Shown one piece after another: positions 34,093 to 46,596 of a stretch of DNA of 64,000 nt; within the stretch, counting starts at the first letter, position 1, and each line of letters starts with the position of its first letter. The stretch lies in contig NC_030811.1 of NCBI RefSeq assembly GCF_001704415.2, forward strand, positions 53,123,591 through 53,187,590, read 5' to 3'. A model generated the notes under the pieces. That model was not told the origin of the DNA, searched no databases, and was given only the letters and a program-made list of their open reading frames with translations. Source of the DNA: Capra hircus (taxonomy: Eukaryota > Chordata > Mammalia > Artiodactyla > Bovidae). The position numbers and the translations under genes are program-made.

Positions 34093-34756
34093 CATAGCAT
34101 ACGTGTGTGTGTGCACGCGTGCACACTCCATGCATTTATTCAGGCACAAGAGCTATATGGCACACAAAGCATATCTCTCTTCCATGACTTTCCATTTGGA
34201 ACCTTGCTGGCATCGTGTCAAGGCCTTATCAAATAAGTAGAATTTTAGTCAAAGGCTACTCAGTGGCAGAAAGTTACATTAAGAGACAACAGGATGAAAC
34301 ACAGAAGGCAAGGGTGAATGATCAGGAGAAACCACCCCTCAGATAATTTTATTAAAGAGAAGATGGGCTCAGGGCAGAGAAGGTGGATGTAAATGATAAC
34401 ACATTACAGATCGAAGGACAGCTCTGGACTCTGGTCTGCTCTAGTGGAGTCAGGATCATAGAAATACAAGACATTCAGGAGAACTGAGGTGAAAATAATC
34501 TCAGCAAAAGCTCCATACCAACAAAAGCCAGACAAGGTATACATTTAGTCACTGACAGTCTGGCTGAAAGCATAGCGACAAGGATCCCAGTGGTTTTGCT
34601 CTCTTGCATCAGATGGGGAGCTATCCTGAGCATTCATTCATTCCACATCTAGTGTGGCCGGGCCATGATCTCACCTTCACCCTTCATTCAGTGCAGTTCT
34701 CAATTTAATATATAAAACTGTTTCATAGTCACATTGTTATGAAGTTTTATTTAGCA

Positions 34757-34987
34757 ATGGGCTTCCCTGGTGGCTCGGATGGTAAAGAATCTTCTTGCAA
34801 TGCAGGAGACGCGAGTTCAATCCCTGGGTTGGTAAGATTCCCGTGGAGAAGGGAATGGCTACTCACTCCAGTATTCTTGTATGGAGAATTCCATGGACAG
34901 AGGAGCCTGGTGGCTACAGTCCATTGGGTCACAAAGAGTCAGACAGGACTGAGCGACTAACACAGCAAAAAAAAAAAAAAAAAAAAG
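34757..34987 (+). mobile_element. Bov-tA SINE with poly(A) tail
   Basis: Head GGGCTTCCCTGGTGGCTCGG, B-box GCGAGTTCAATCCCTGGG, tail to GACTGAGCGACTAACACAGC, then about 20 A. The intact A run suggests a fairly recent copy. Confidence 0.93.
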
Positions 34988-37013
34988 TTTAAGCATCTTG
35001 TTTGCGGAAAAAGTTTCATTTCCAAACAAAGAAAAGCAGCCTAAATGTAAATGTCAAATGTCTTTTTAGACATCCTCTCAGCTGAGCACTAATACTAGTG
35101 AAATGGAGTGGGATTTTCAGAAAAAAAGAAAGATGGTTTTCAGGAGAAAAAGAAAGTTCTACTCTTTAAACCTGTAGTAGCCTGTTTACAGGTTTCAAAG
35201 CGACCTTCTTATTCCAAACACCCATCTAGACAGCTGGGGAGAAGAGTGCAGTCACAAAGGGAAACAAATAGTATAACCCATAAAGGAAACAGCTGAAATC
35301 AGTTTTCTGCCCCTTGATTAGCTATTTTCCAGTTCTAAGAGCCTGAAGCAAAAAGAACTAAAACAGCTATAAACAATGGATGCTTTGAAATAGGTTCTCT
35401 TTACATGTCTTGCAAGAGGAGATGAACCACATGTCAGCAGTAAATATCCACTCGGAGGGTCAACTGGAAGCTGTGACCATCCTTGGGGGAGGGGCTGGAG
35501 AGCCAGAAGAGGAAGGGCAGGGGTGCAAGGCTCTGGCTTAGAGGATCTGATGTATTTCTTTCATACAGACCCTCCGCCCTCAGGGTATTTGCTAATTAAA
35601 CAACTGAGGTTGTTTGGAGTTAAGCCAAAAGAGGGTTGGAGGAGGAGGGTATGGGGGACCTGTTTCTGACTTGAATAATGAGAGCTCACAGCCAGTACTA
35701 AATGAGGAAGACGTGGCCCTTGAGTTAACTTGTAAGGACTGCCATCAGGATTATGTCTGTGGCGGGGGAAAAGGAGGTATTTGAGCTGGTGGCAGCGGAG
35801 GGACCCCTGCCAGGATCTGGCTAAGGACCCATAGGATCTGGAAGCAGAAGTGTGGGTCCTAGTCAGCTCACCTGGAGACTGAATGACTGTGTGAAAATAA
35901 CGGGACATGTGGCAAACAAAAGTGTGCAAGACAGACACCAGCCATGTCGTTTTCTGGGGCAGCAGAGAAGAAACACCTCTGGGAGAGAGGCCGAAAGTTA
36001 AGCCTCTTTCCTCTCCCCTGCCCCCACCCCTCCCAGCCATCGCCTTGGGGAGAAAGAATAAAATGGAAAGCTTTTGCCAGAGATGGAAAAACACTGACTC
36101 CTACTAGATTCACTTTCACTTTGGGGATTGGTTGGGTTTGCTCACCAATTAGCAGACAGGGTGTTTGGTGAAAGTAAGGGGGCAGCATAGAGGAGCTGGT
36201 TACCTCTTTTTGGTGACTAGGATTGTTTCAGCAAATTATTACAATGTGTAGGGCCGGGGGTTGGGGGGAGCCCTAGTGATGGGAAAGAATTCAGGACCTG
36301 GTCTCTAATAATAATTTACAGACTGGGAAAAAAAATAACCAAATAAGAAAGGTCACTTTAAGAAAATGTACCAAAAATAGCTATAATGAATGTAAGAAAA
36401 GAGAAAGGAAGATATTATATATATACTGTTTGATCAGGTTTGCAACTTCACATTTTCCTTAATTTTTTGTGTAAAAGAATAACTTTGTAATCTGAAAGGA
36501 GAAGTAAGAAACTAGCTAGCAAGCTGAGCTTTCAGCTTGGAAAAGGCATGAAGGAGAAACACAGGAGTGAAAAACTGCATTTTGTGATGGCCACAAAAGG
36601 AGGACTCCTGGGAAAGAAAACAAACAATCCAAAGTTCAATATACAAATAATGTTGGAAGCAAGCAGAAACCTCTCAGGCAGCTAGTTGAAAGGTTGGAAA
36701 AGTATCTGCCATTTCTATTGTTTTTCAAAGTATATTTTTACAAAATTACACCTTAAGATGTCGGTTCTTCTTGCTACTTTCTCTGCTGGCCACTTCACAG
36801 TTATCAATTATAACATAACAAAATGGAAAACAGGCCATGTATGTATGTGTGTGTGTGTGCACGCACTCCTCATGTAGAAGTATTCTTAAAAGCTCTTCAA
36901 GAACTGGACTATGATGACCAATCAATAATACTTCTACTACTGGAGGAATTTTCATATTGAAATAGAAAATCATTTGGTTTGAAGATGGTCAAAAGAGCGC
37001 CAGGGCCTTTTAC

Positions 37014-37093
37014 CTGTATAAGTTTTGAGCCACGTCATCCTCATCTATCGCATATCCATGGACATGGTCGGTAAAACTGAAACCTGTGCCCAC
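37014..37093 (-). CDS. CPVL: CPVL coding exon, fourth visible (VGTGFSFTD to AQNLY)
   Basis: 80 bp: 26 codons plus two bases (AG) of a Ser codon finished by the next exon. Acceptor TTCAG; donor CAG|GTAAAA, with A at +5 instead of G. Encodes VGTGFSFTDHVHGYAIDEDDV then AQNLY. With NP from the previous exon it forms NPVGTGFSF, a conserved S10 stretch near the active site. Confidence 0.96.
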
Positions 37094-38324
37094 CTGAAGG
37101 TGAAATAAATAAGCAGGTATAAACAGAGAGAAACACACATCTTGCTGAGAGACACTGCACGAGAAGGAAATCAACATTATTCCCAAGGTCATGCCTTTGG
37201 CTTCAGCTTTTTGGCATCCCCCATGTGTACTCATCCATGCTCACAGAAGGATGCTGCATGTCACCATGTCCCCCTTCCCTCTGCTGAGCCCAAATAAACT
37301 AGCAATGCAAAGCTCTTTGATCCTGCAGCGGGAACCCTGCCAGATGATTATTTAAGGATGAGAAACTCACCTTTCCTGGCCTCTGCTACAGTATCAAAAG
37401 ACTCAAAGTTGTCTCCTCTCTGAAACCTGGAAGGTGCACTGCTCTGTCCTGCTAAGAAGGAACTCTCTATTGGCCAAAGATAAAAGCTACCTCTGTGTGT
37501 GTGCAGTTCTTTTCCCCATATCTTTACTTGTGATATATATGGCCACTAAGCCCTTTCACCTTCAGCCGATAAGGGGTTTTAAAATAAAGATTAGCTTTAA
37601 ACTAATAGTTCCTTATTCCTGGAAGTTCATAGTCAACTGAGTAAATCAATAGCAAAAGCTACTACTTATTTTGGGTCAACAATATATACAAGGAATGCAC
37701 CCCCACCATATACATCAGTTGTAAATTTTTTTTTTTTTTCCAAACAGCCAAGGGAACAGGACATTTAATTTGACTTTAATGTAAACATGGAATTATAGAC
37801 TAAAAAAGAAGATGGCTGACAAAACATGATGGGGGGCAAGAATGTCAGATTTTTTTCCTTCCTATTTTTCTGTTTTCTCTTTGAACCATCTGGGAAGTGA
37901 AAGAAGTTAGAGAGATTAGAGGACAGATACTCCCAATCTGTAGGAGTTGACCCTAAAGTTACTCTCCTATATTGTAGTTTATTTGATTTGATTTCATAAA
38001 ACTTCCCAAAGAGAATTCTACCTTTTGCTCTCCCTGAAATGAGGCATTCAGCTCACTGTGATAAGTGAAAGGGGCCAGTTTTGACTTTTTATATCAGAGC
38101 TCTATTTGAAAGATTAGGTGTTCCCATGCTATAAAAAAAACACCCAAGTTATAGAGAAACCCATATTATCACTAGAGAGAAAGTCATCCCTTCCTGGACG
38201 GTATAACTCAGTGAAGAGGACATTTCATAAGACCAGAAATGAGGGAAGGAGAGAAAGCAGCAAGGAAAGCCCCCAAACTTGGATATAATGGTACATATTA
38301 GAAAAATTAAATCTCAATTAAAAA

Positions 38325-38560
38325 AAATTTTTAATCGGAGGATAACTATTTTATTGTGTTGGCTTCTGCCATACAACAATATGAATCAGCCATAGGTATA
38401 CATATGTGCCCCCCGGGACCTCCCCCTCATCCTGTATCCCGTCCCACCCCTCTAGGTTGTCACAGAGCACAGAGCACCAGCTCCTTGTGTTACGCAGCAA
38501 CTTTCTTAGTTAGCTCTCTGTTTTATATATGGCCATGTACGTGTTTCAGTGCTGAAGGAG
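38325..38560 (-). mobile_element. L1 3' UTR fragment, antisense
   Basis: GTTGGCTTCTGCCATACAAC, CATAGGTATACATATGTGCC, the C-rich CCTCCCCCTCATCCTG and TCACAGAGCACAGAGCACC are the reverse of the ruminant L1 3' UTR. Confidence 0.7.
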
Positions 38561-38609
38561 AGGGTGGGACAAATTGAATCAAATGTGTTTTTTAGATAGA
38601 CAATTATAG

Positions 38610-38772
38610 GGACTTCCTTGGTGCTCCAAGGGTTAAGACTTAGTGCTCCCAATGCAGGGAAACCAGGTGGGAACCCTGGTCAGGGAACTAGATCCTGTAC
38701 GTGGCAACTAAGATCCCATTTAGGCCATAACCAAGACCTGGAGCAGCCCAATAAAATTTTTTTAAAAAGAAA
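38610..38772 (+). mobile_element. CHR SINE with perfect 14-bp target-site duplication
   Basis: Head GGACTTCCTTGGTGCTCC, B-box GGTGGGAACCCTGGTC, CAGGGAACTAGATCC and an AATAAAATTTTTTTAAA tail. Flanked by ATAGACAATTATAG at 38596-38609 and 38773-38786, without mismatch. It starts about 126 bp from the donor of the next exon (38898). Confidence 0.95.
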
Positions 38773-38897
38773 ATAGACAATTATAGTTAAAAAGAAAAAA
38801 ATCTGGTGTCTTTCTGTTTAATAAATATACTTAATGAAAGAAAAAAAGACTAGTAGAGAGGTCAACACTGCCATTTCACAGGACCCTGGGTACTTAC

Positions 38898-38956
38898 GGG
38901 ATTATCAACGTAGAGCATGGAAAACGTAGTAGTCCAGGGAAAGTCTCTGGCAAACA
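38898..38956 (-). CDS. CPVL: CPVL coding exon, third visible (FARDFPW to YVDNP)
   Basis: 59 bp: two bases completing a Leu codon, then 19 codons. Acceptor ACTAG; donor CCC|GTAAGT. Encodes FARDFPWTTTFSMLYVDNP; NP joins VGTGFSF in the next exon. It is the shortest exon here, identified by phase and by similarity to human RDRDFPWTTT. Confidence 0.95.
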
Positions 38957-39930
38957 CTAGTAAAGCAGAGAAGAGGCTTGAGACTGAGTCCTTATTAACA
39001 CATTCCACCTAATGTCTAGCCCCAGTTTGGAGCCCAACACTCCCACCTGTCCCCTCCAGTTTAGGGAACTCTTCGTGTCCCTCTGACCCTGCATCACTGT
39101 CCTGCAGCAGGTACGGACACCAGCTGCTTTTTCCTCTTCCCCTCCTCTCCTTTACTTTTCCCAGAACCAGAGAATTTCTACATCTAAGATGAACGTTGAA
39201 AACAAAACCCCATGCAACTGCCTCATGCAGAAATACCCATCACCCACAGATGCAATAAACCTATCTGTCCAACTGAGTGAATCCTCTTTAACCTCTGATT
39301 CTCCAGAATCTTCCCTCCCATCCAACATTGAAGAGACCCACAACTTCGACAGAATTGTGTACAGAAGTATACTGAGTCACAAACTCGTTCACACTCCAAA
39401 TTCTGACCTGGGGAAAGTGAACAATCTCCCCTCCCCTAAAACTGAGGTGGAGATAAGCCTGGGTTAGAGCTAGATGTAGCTCCTTCTCCATTCCTTCCTG
39501 CGGCCCTCAGCCCTCAGCACCTTGCTTCCAAGATATCTGATCATTTGTGTGGCTGAACTATGCCTTTCAGTTTGTATGAATAATTAGGGATATAATTCCA
39601 TCCACTTGCCCTATGCAAAAGGTCTCACCCAGACAGTAATAAATGACAACTATTTTCATAAGTCTGGATTGCTTGAGTCAGCAGCAGATTAGCAGAACAA
39701 AGTGTGGAACATTTCACCCAAATTTCAAGGCAGAAAGCAGCCCAGTCAGGACACTCACCCTGTTGGCTCCTCCTTCTTGGAAAGACATCACCAGAAAACT
39801 GTTTTTTCATAATCTGAAACTGTAAAGCTATTTCTAGGGGTTCATTGTACACACTAAGTTATTTTTAAAGCAGATACAAGGGTCAAAGGAAGAACTCTCC
39901 ATGGGAAACCAGAGTCCAAGAAATACTTAC
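38957..39930 (-). other. CPVL: CPVL intron between second and third visible exons
   Basis: 974 bp with no interspersed repeat recognised, the only repeat-free intron here. Short open frames on both strands (for example 39189-39467 plus) have no recognisable product. Confidence 0.85.
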
Positions 39931-40045
39931 AAGTCATGTTTTTGCTGACAATGTAAGGTCCATGTTCCACAAAGAGACCAAACATGGATGAGCCTCCTGG
40001 CCCACCTTGCAGCCAAAGGACAACTGGTGCATTCTCTGGCTCTAT
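39931..40045 (-). CDS. CPVL: CPVL coding exon, second visible, with oxyanion motif
   Basis: 115 bp: 38 codons plus the T of a Leu codon finished by the next exon. Acceptor TCTAG; donor ACTT|GTAAGT. Encodes IEPENAPVVLWLQGGPGGSS then MFGLFVEHGPYIVSKNMT. WLQGGPGGSS is the oxyanion-hole segment of family S10. NMT is a potential N-glycosylation site shared with the human protein. Only about five residues differ from human as I recall it. Confidence 0.97.
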
Positions 40046-40324
40046 CTAGAAAGGACAAAGAACCCAGTGAATACACAGAGTGCTAAGGCTTCAGAAAATA
40101 CCCAAGCAAACTCACCTAAATCCTCTGTCTTTCACAGCCTTGACTAAGTCTCATCAAACCTTCCCCATGACCACTCTCTACAGAAGTAAAGCACTGTCAT
40201 TTCTTGTTTAGAATTAGTATTTATTTCATATGCTGGTATCTATCTTGTGCAGTTACGTTTTTTCTCACCAACAGCCAGAATACCCAGGAATGATCAAAGA
40301 TTTGCCTTTGTATATCCTCAGGAG

Positions 40325-43300
40325 TAGCAGCCATGAGGACCTACCCCACGTCCAAGGTCAGAAGCAGCACCTTCACTTTGCTGAAGCAACTGTGAAGAGA
40401 TACCCCACGTCCAAGGTAAGAGAAACCCAAGTAAGATGGTAGGCACTGAGAGAGGGCATCAGAGGGCAGACACACTGAAACTATACTCACAGAAAACTAG
40501 TCAATCTAATCACATGGACCACAGCCTTGTCGAACTCAATGAAACTAAGCCATGCCATGTGGGGCCGCCCAAGATGGACAGGTCATGGTGGAGAGGTCTG
40601 ACAGAATATGGCCCACTGGAGAAGGGAATGGCAAACCACTTCAGTATTTTTGCCTTGAGAACCACATGAACAGTATGAAAAGGCAAAAAGACAGGACACT
40701 GAAAGATGAACTCCCGGGTCGGCAGGTACCCAATATGCTACTGGAAATCAATGGAGAAATAACTCCAGAAAGAATAAAGGGATGGAGCTAAAGCAAAAAC
40801 AATACCCAGTTGTGGATGTGACTAGTGATAGAAGCAAGGTCCAATGCTGTAAAGAGCAATAAATATTGCATAGGGACCTGGAATGTCAGGTCCATGAATC
40901 AAGGCAAATTGGAAGTGGTCAAACAGGAGATGGCAAGAGTGAACATCAACATTCTAGGAATCAGCAAGCTAAAATGGACTGGAATGGGTGAATTTAACTC
41001 AGATGACCATTATATCTACTACTGTGAGCAAGAATCCCTTAAAAGAAATGGAGTAGTCATCACAGTCAACAAGAGTCAGAAATGCAGTACTTGGATGCAA
41101 TCTCAAAATGACAGAATGATCTCTGCTCATTTCCAAGGCAAACCATTCAATATCACGGTAATCCAAGTCTATGCCCTGACCAGTAACGCTGAAGAAGCTG
41201 AAGCTGAATGGTTCTGTGAAGACCTACAAGACCTTTTAGAACTAACACCCAAAAAAGATGTCCTTTTCATTATAGGGGACTGGAATGCAAAAGTAGGAAG
41301 TCAAGAAATACCTGGGGTAACAGGCAAATTTGGCCTTGGAATACCGAATAAAGTGGGGCAAAGGCTAATAGAGTTTTGCCAAGAGAACACACTGGTAATA
41401 GCAAATACCCTCTTCCAACAACATAAGAGAAGACTCTACACATGGACATCACCAGACGGTCAACACTGTAATCAGACTGATTATATTCTTTGCAGCCAAA
41501 GACGGAGAAGCTCTATACAGTCAACAAAAACAAGACCGGGAGCTGACTGTGGCTCAAATCATGAACTCCTTATTGCCAAATTCAGACTGAAACTGAAGAA
41601 AGTAGGGAAAACCATTAGACCATTCAGGTATGACCTAAATCAAATCCCTTATGATTATACAGTGGAAGTGAGAAATATATTCAAGGGCCTAGATCTGATA
41701 GATAGAGTGCCTGATGAACGATGGATGGAGGTTCGTGACATTGTACAGGAGACAGGGATCAAGACCATCTCCATGGAAAAGAAATGCAAAAAAGCAAAAT
41801 GGCTGTCTGGGGAGGCCTTACAAGTAGCTGTGAAAAGAAGAGAAGCAAAAAGCAAAGGAGAAAAGGAAAGATATGAGCATCTGAATGCAGAGTTCCGAAG
41901 AATAGCAAGAAGAAGATAAGAAAGCCTTCCTCGGTGATCAATGCAAAGAAATAGAGGAAAACAATAGAATGGGAAAGACTAGAGATCTCTTCAAGAAAAT
42001 TAGAGATACCAAGGGAACATTTCATGCAAAGATGGGCTCGATAAAGGACATAAATGGTAGGGACCTAACAGAAGCAGAAGATATTAAGAAGAGTTGGCAA
42101 GAATACACAAAAGAATTGTACAAAAAAGATCTTAACCACCAAGATAATCACGATGGTGTGATCACGCACCTAGAGCCAGACATCCTGGAATGTGAAGTCA
42201 AGTGCGCCTTAGAAAGCATCACTACGAAGCATCAAAGCTAGTGGAGGTGATGGAATTCCAGTTGAGCTATTTCAAATCTTGAAAGATGATGCTGTTAAAG
42301 TGCTGCACTCAATATGCCAGCAAATTTGGAAAACTCAGCAGTGACCACAGGACTGGAAAAGGTCAGTTTTCATCCCAATCCCAAAGAAAGGCAATGCCAA
42401 AGAATGCTCAAACTACCACACAATTGCACTCATCTCACACGCTAGTAAAGTAATGCTTAAAATTCTCCAAGCCAGGCTTCAGCAATACATGAACTGTGAA
42501 CTTCCAGATGTTCAAGCTGGTTTTAGAAAAGGCAGAGGAACCAGAGATCAAATTGCCAACATCCGCTGGATCATGGAAAAAGCAAGAGAGTTCCAGAAAA
42601 ACATCTATTTCTGCTTTATTGACTATGCCAAAGCCTTTGACTGTGTGGATCACAATAAACTGTGGAAGATTCTTCAAGAGATGGGAATACCAGACCACCT
42701 AACCCGCCTCTTGAGAAACCTATATGCAGGTCAGGAAGCAACAGTTAGAACTGGACATGGAACAACAGACTGGTTCCAAATAGAAAAGGAGTACAGCAAG
42801 GCTGTATACTGTCACCCTGCTTATTTAACTCATATGCAGAGTACATCATGAGAAACGCTGGGCTGGAAGAAGCACAAGCTGGAATCAAGATAGTTGGGAG
42901 AAATATCAAGAACCTCAGATATACAGATGACACCCCCCTTATGGCAGAAAGTGAAGAGGAGCTAAAAAGCCTCTTGATGAAAGTGAGAGGAGAGTGAAAA
43001 AGTTGGCTTAAAGCTCAACATTCAGAAAACTAAGATAATGGCATCTGGTCCCATCACTTCATGGGAAATAGATGGGGAAACAGTGGAAACAGTGGCTGAC
43101 TTTGTTTTTCTGGGCTCCAAAATCACTGCAGATGGTGATTGTAGCCATGAAATTAAAAGACGCTTACTCCTTGGAAGGAAAGTTATGACCAACCTAGATA
43201 GCATATTCAAAAGCAGAGACATTACTTTGCCAACAAAGGTCCATCTAGTCAAGGCTATGGTTTTTCCAGAGTTCATGTATGGATGTGAGAGTTGGACTGT

Positions 43301-43695
43301 GAAGAAAGCTGAGGGCCGAAGAATTGATGCTTTTCAACTGTGGTGGAGAAGACTCTTGAGAGTCCCTTGGCCTGCAAGGAGATCCAACCAGTCCATCCTA
43401 AAGGAGATCAGTCCTGGGTGTTCTTTGGAAGGACTGATGCTGAGGCTGAAACTCCAATACTTAGGCTCCCTGATGTGAAGACCTGACTCATTGGAAAAGA
43501 CTCTGATGCTGGGAGGGATTGGGGGCAGGAGGAGAAGGGGACGACAGAGGATGAGATGGCTGGATGGCATCACTGGCTTGACGGACATGAGTTTGAGTGA
43601 ACTCTGGGAGTTGGTGATGGACAGGGAGGCCTGGCGCTCTGCAATTCATGGAGTCGCAAAGAGTCAGACGCGACTGAGCGCTTGAACTGAACGAA
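40325..43695 (+). mobile_element. BovB LINE, longest copy, nearly full length, inactive
   Basis: About 3.4 kb with 5' leader text (AGAGATACCCCACGTCC, GGTAAGAGAAACCCAAG, GCCAAGATGG-like), an endonuclease ORF, a broken RT region and the 3' tail (GAGCGCTTGAACTGAAC). The RT frame shifts several times, for example one base lost in CCAAATAGAAAAGGAG near 42780 and a shift after AAAGTGAGAGGAG near 42980. The RT box reads YTDD instead of YADD. The start is approximate. It is antisense to CPVL. Confidence 0.93.
40825..41919 (+). pseudogene. BovB ORF2 endonuclease part, 364 open codons, catalytic change
   Basis: The longest open frame of the window. It encodes the APE-type endonuclease of the RTE-clade LINE: NVRSMNQGKLEVVKQEM near the start, then KLKWTGMGEF, VIQVYALTSNAEEAE, FIIGDWNAKVGSQ, RRLYTWTSPDGQ, DYILCSQRR, and the linker into ORF2. 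In APE-type endonucleases the last motif is SDH; here it is SNH (CGSNHELLIAK), which removes the Asp next to the catalytic His. The frame is lost soon after IARRR, where one extra base in AGAAGAAGATAAG shifts it. Whether this frame starts at its first Met is unknown and probably irrelevant, as the copy is dead. Confidence 0.85.
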
Positions 43696-44279
43696 ACTGA
43701 GGTGGTTAAATGTGCAGGCAGGGCCGAGAAGCTGTGAGGGTAATAGAGAGTTTTGCCCTCTCAGATACCCTGGGCCCTCTGCTCTCCACTCCATCCTCCC
43801 CTGCTTTTCATGTCTCTTCCTGTGACATGGCACAATGATGGGACCTCCAGGCTCTCAGAAAAACAGGCTGACCCTGAGAGGCCACACTACAAAGTCAAGT
43901 CTGGTACCTTGGTGCCAAACATCTTTATTATGCAACTTTGAAGCACAGGACACTGCATTCTTGGCATGCTTAAATAATAAGAGATCTGCATACACACCTC
44001 CAACCTCAGCTGACCCTGCTCCTCAAATTTACTTTCTTGAAGGAGGTGAATGAGCTCAACAATCTTTGAAGAAGCTCACTTTTTTAAAAAGAAAATTACA
44101 CGCAAACATCGTCTTACTCTGATGTGCCAACCAAACTGTGAAGAAAATATTTCCCTTATTTGGAATGAAATGCAAAAATCAGATGCTAGAAAAGAAAGGT
44201 TTGTGTGTTCAATGCAAAAAGTCCAAGAGTCAGTTATCCCACAGCTTTCAGACTTTTTAAATATGACATGACATCACAA

Positions 44280-44507
44280 GGCTTCCCGATGGCTCAGTGG
44301 TAAAAGATCCACCTGCAGTGCAGGAGATGCCAGAGATGTGGGTTCAATCCCTGGGTCAGGAAGATCCCTTGGAGGAGGGCGTGGCAACCCACTCCAGTAT
44401 TCTTGCCTGGAGAATCCTATGGACAGAGGAGCCTGGTGGGCTACAGTCCATGAGGCTGCAAAGAGTCAGACATGACTGAAGTGACTGAACATGCACACAC
44501 ACATGCA
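44280..44507 (+). mobile_element. Bov-tA SINE with 10-bp target-site duplication
   Basis: Head GGCTTCCCGATGGCTCAG, B-box GTGGGTTCAATCCCTGGG, and an end with ACACACACATGC. Flanked by GACATCACAA at 44270-44279 and 44508-44517. Confidence 0.93.
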
Positions 44508-44619
44508 GACATCACAACGTCATGATACACACAGTAATTATGTCAATAATAATGGCATAAAGTTATGCAATAGACATTATTATTATTATTCTTAAGTTCA
44601 AGCAGAAGACACTGAGACA

Positions 44620-44710
44620 CAGAAAAGTTGAGTAACTTGCCCAAGGTCATACAGGTATAAAATAACATAATTAGAATTCAGACCCTGGCAATCTAACTCC
44701 TTGGGTGATA
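44620..44710 (-). mobile_element. MIR SINE fragment, antisense
   Basis: GAGTAACTTGCCCAAGGTCA, TACAGGTATAAAATAAC and ATTCAGACCCTGG are the reversed MIR core. Confidence 0.8.
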
Positions 44711-45439
44711 TATTTAGCTCTCAGTTGTGGGAATGAAGCCTTTCTCCCACCTCCTACCCCCATTTAGAAAAGAATAAAAGTAAATGAAGACACCCTGAAC
44801 AAAACTGCAAAATTCAGACTCGAATGAAGTAAGAAGCAACTGTTTTACTTGATTTATAGATTTAGGAAATGAAGGACTTTTAAAGTACTTGTTATTCTGA
44901 AACTATAATTCAAAAATGTATGAAATGAGAGTGTGTTTATTTTTGTCAAAAATTCAAAAATTTTTACTTAAAGTTTTTCATATCATAGAGAAAATACCTA
45001 TTCTTACTTATTTTCAAAGAGGGTATAAAAAAATCCCCCTTGCCCACCAATCCTATTCCCTACAGATGATCACTGGAGTATTTAGTCTTTCAGATTTTTC
45101 TCTATGCCCTACCCCACCTCCTCACATGTACATATGCAAATATCTCATAGATGTTACATATGTTATGTACATAAGTACCTTTTTTTCCCCCAAACTAGTC
45201 CTACAAGACTTAGCAACTGAACAAAAACAACAATATATAATATTCTATATTTGCTGCAGTCACTTAACAGCATGTTGTGGAAATCTCTTCATATATCAGT
45301 ACATATCATCATCTGGCTGAATAGTCTGACAGTCTGAATTTACCATGAATTATTAATTCATTTAACATACAACATCACCAGGCATTATTCTAGGGCTGGG
45401 GATGCAGGCCAGCTCCCACTCATGGACAGGAAGGATAGT

Positions 45440-45700
45440 TAATGAAGAAGAACATGGACTGTGGCACCAGACTGCCAGGGAGGGTCTGAATTCTAATTAT
45501 GCTGTTTTATAGCTGTGTGACCTTGGGCAAGTTACTTAACTTCTCTGTGTCTCAGTGTCTTCTGCTTGAACATAAGAATAATAATAATGTCTATTGTACA
45601 GGACTGTTGTGCAGATTCAGAGTTAATATATACCCAGCACTTGAACAGTGCCTAGAGTATCTACTTAAGTGTTATCTCTGGCTACTTTTCTGGTAAAGTG
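45440..45700 (+). mobile_element. MIR SINE, nearly complete
   Basis: ACATGGACTGTGGCACCAG, CTGTGTGACCTTGGGCAAG, TACTTAACTTCTCTGTGTC and GCACTTGAACAGTGCC occur in MIR order. About 260 bp, one of the best-preserved MIRs here. Confidence 0.9.
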
Positions 45701-46315
45701 GGAAGACAGGCAATAAATAAGTAATTAAAGAAATGGGTAATATGAAAGAACAGCAGGAAGATGTTAGAGTGAATACTTAAAGGCAGCCTCCGTGATGGAC
45801 TAGCATTTGAAATGTGAATAATACCTGACAAAAAAGCATTTATATATTTAATTAAAAAGAAAAATATCTACCAATGACATATAGGTCAGAGTAGTGTAGC
45901 AAGAACTGACGATCAAAAATAAGGGACAAGGAAATTTTATATATAAAAGAAGGGACAAAAGGATCCTAAATATTTAAGTGAGAAGTCTCTAACAATAGAA
46001 TCACAAATTGCCCTCTTCGTGAACAGGAAACTATGGCTTTGCCTCAGAAGCCCTTTTAATTCTTCTGGTGACCCCTGGTGGCCAATTCATGAACCTGGAC
46101 ACTCTTTCCTCAGGGTTTGTTGCTAAAGGAAGAGCCCAGAAAGAGGTAGTTTAGCAATTAATTTTTAGATCTCTACTGAAGAAAATTTCACAATCTCTCA
46201 CATTAGCGCATTCCATTATTCATTCACTATGATGGTGAAAAAATACCGTAGGTCTTAACAGATTGTCATTTGAAGTATTAAAACTCATGTATTTGATTTA
46301 ACATTCTGTTCATAA

Positions 46316-46530
46316 GGACTTCCCTGGTGGCTCAGGCGGTAAAGCGTCTGTCTACAATGTGAGAGACCTGGGTTCAATCCCTGGGTTGGGAAGAGTTCCT
46401 GGAGAAGGAAATGGCAACCCACTCCAGTACTCTTGCCTTGAAAATCCTATGGACGGAGGAGCTTGGTGCAGGCTACTATCTATGGGGTCGCAAAGAGTCG
46501 GGCACAACTGAGCAGCTTCACTTTCTTTCT
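46316..46530 (+). mobile_element. Bov-tA SINE with 12-bp target-site duplication
   Basis: Head GGACTTCCCTGGTGGCTCAG, B-box TGGGTTCAATCCCTGGG, tail ending CTTTCTTTC. Flanked by TTCTGTTCATAA (46304-46315) and TTCTGTACATAA (46531-46542), one mismatch. Confidence 0.93.
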
Positions 46531-46596
46531 TTCTGTACATAAAGAGATTCTTCAAAAACACCCAGCTTCTTCCTCCTTGCTTCTAAGTGAGCATCA

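Larger units (their letters stand above)
31706..37013 (-). other. CPVL: CPVL intron between fourth and fifth visible exons
   Basis: 5.3 kb. Holds an antisense Bov-tA (32230-32451), a CHR SINE (32946-33060), a palindromic repeat (33459-33642), a mariner-derived MITE (34013-34092) and a Bov-tA (34757-34987). 34988-37013 shows nothing recognised apart from a short TG run near 36843-36858. The overlapping 177- and 106-codon minus-strand frames at 35561-36188 look like chance. Confidence 0.85.
37094..38897 (-). other. CPVL: CPVL intron between third and fourth visible exons
   Basis: 1.8 kb. Contains an L1 3' UTR fragment (38325-38560) and a CHR SINE (38610-38772), plus a T run near 37727-37740. 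The rest shows nothing recognised. Confidence 0.88.

Noticed and set aside
35561..36188. Overlapping minus-strand frames of 177 and 106 codons
   Set aside because: Low-complexity, Ser/Pro/Arg-rich translations with no domain; frames overlap each other and plus-strand frames, and no exon-like splice sites fit the CPVL phase.
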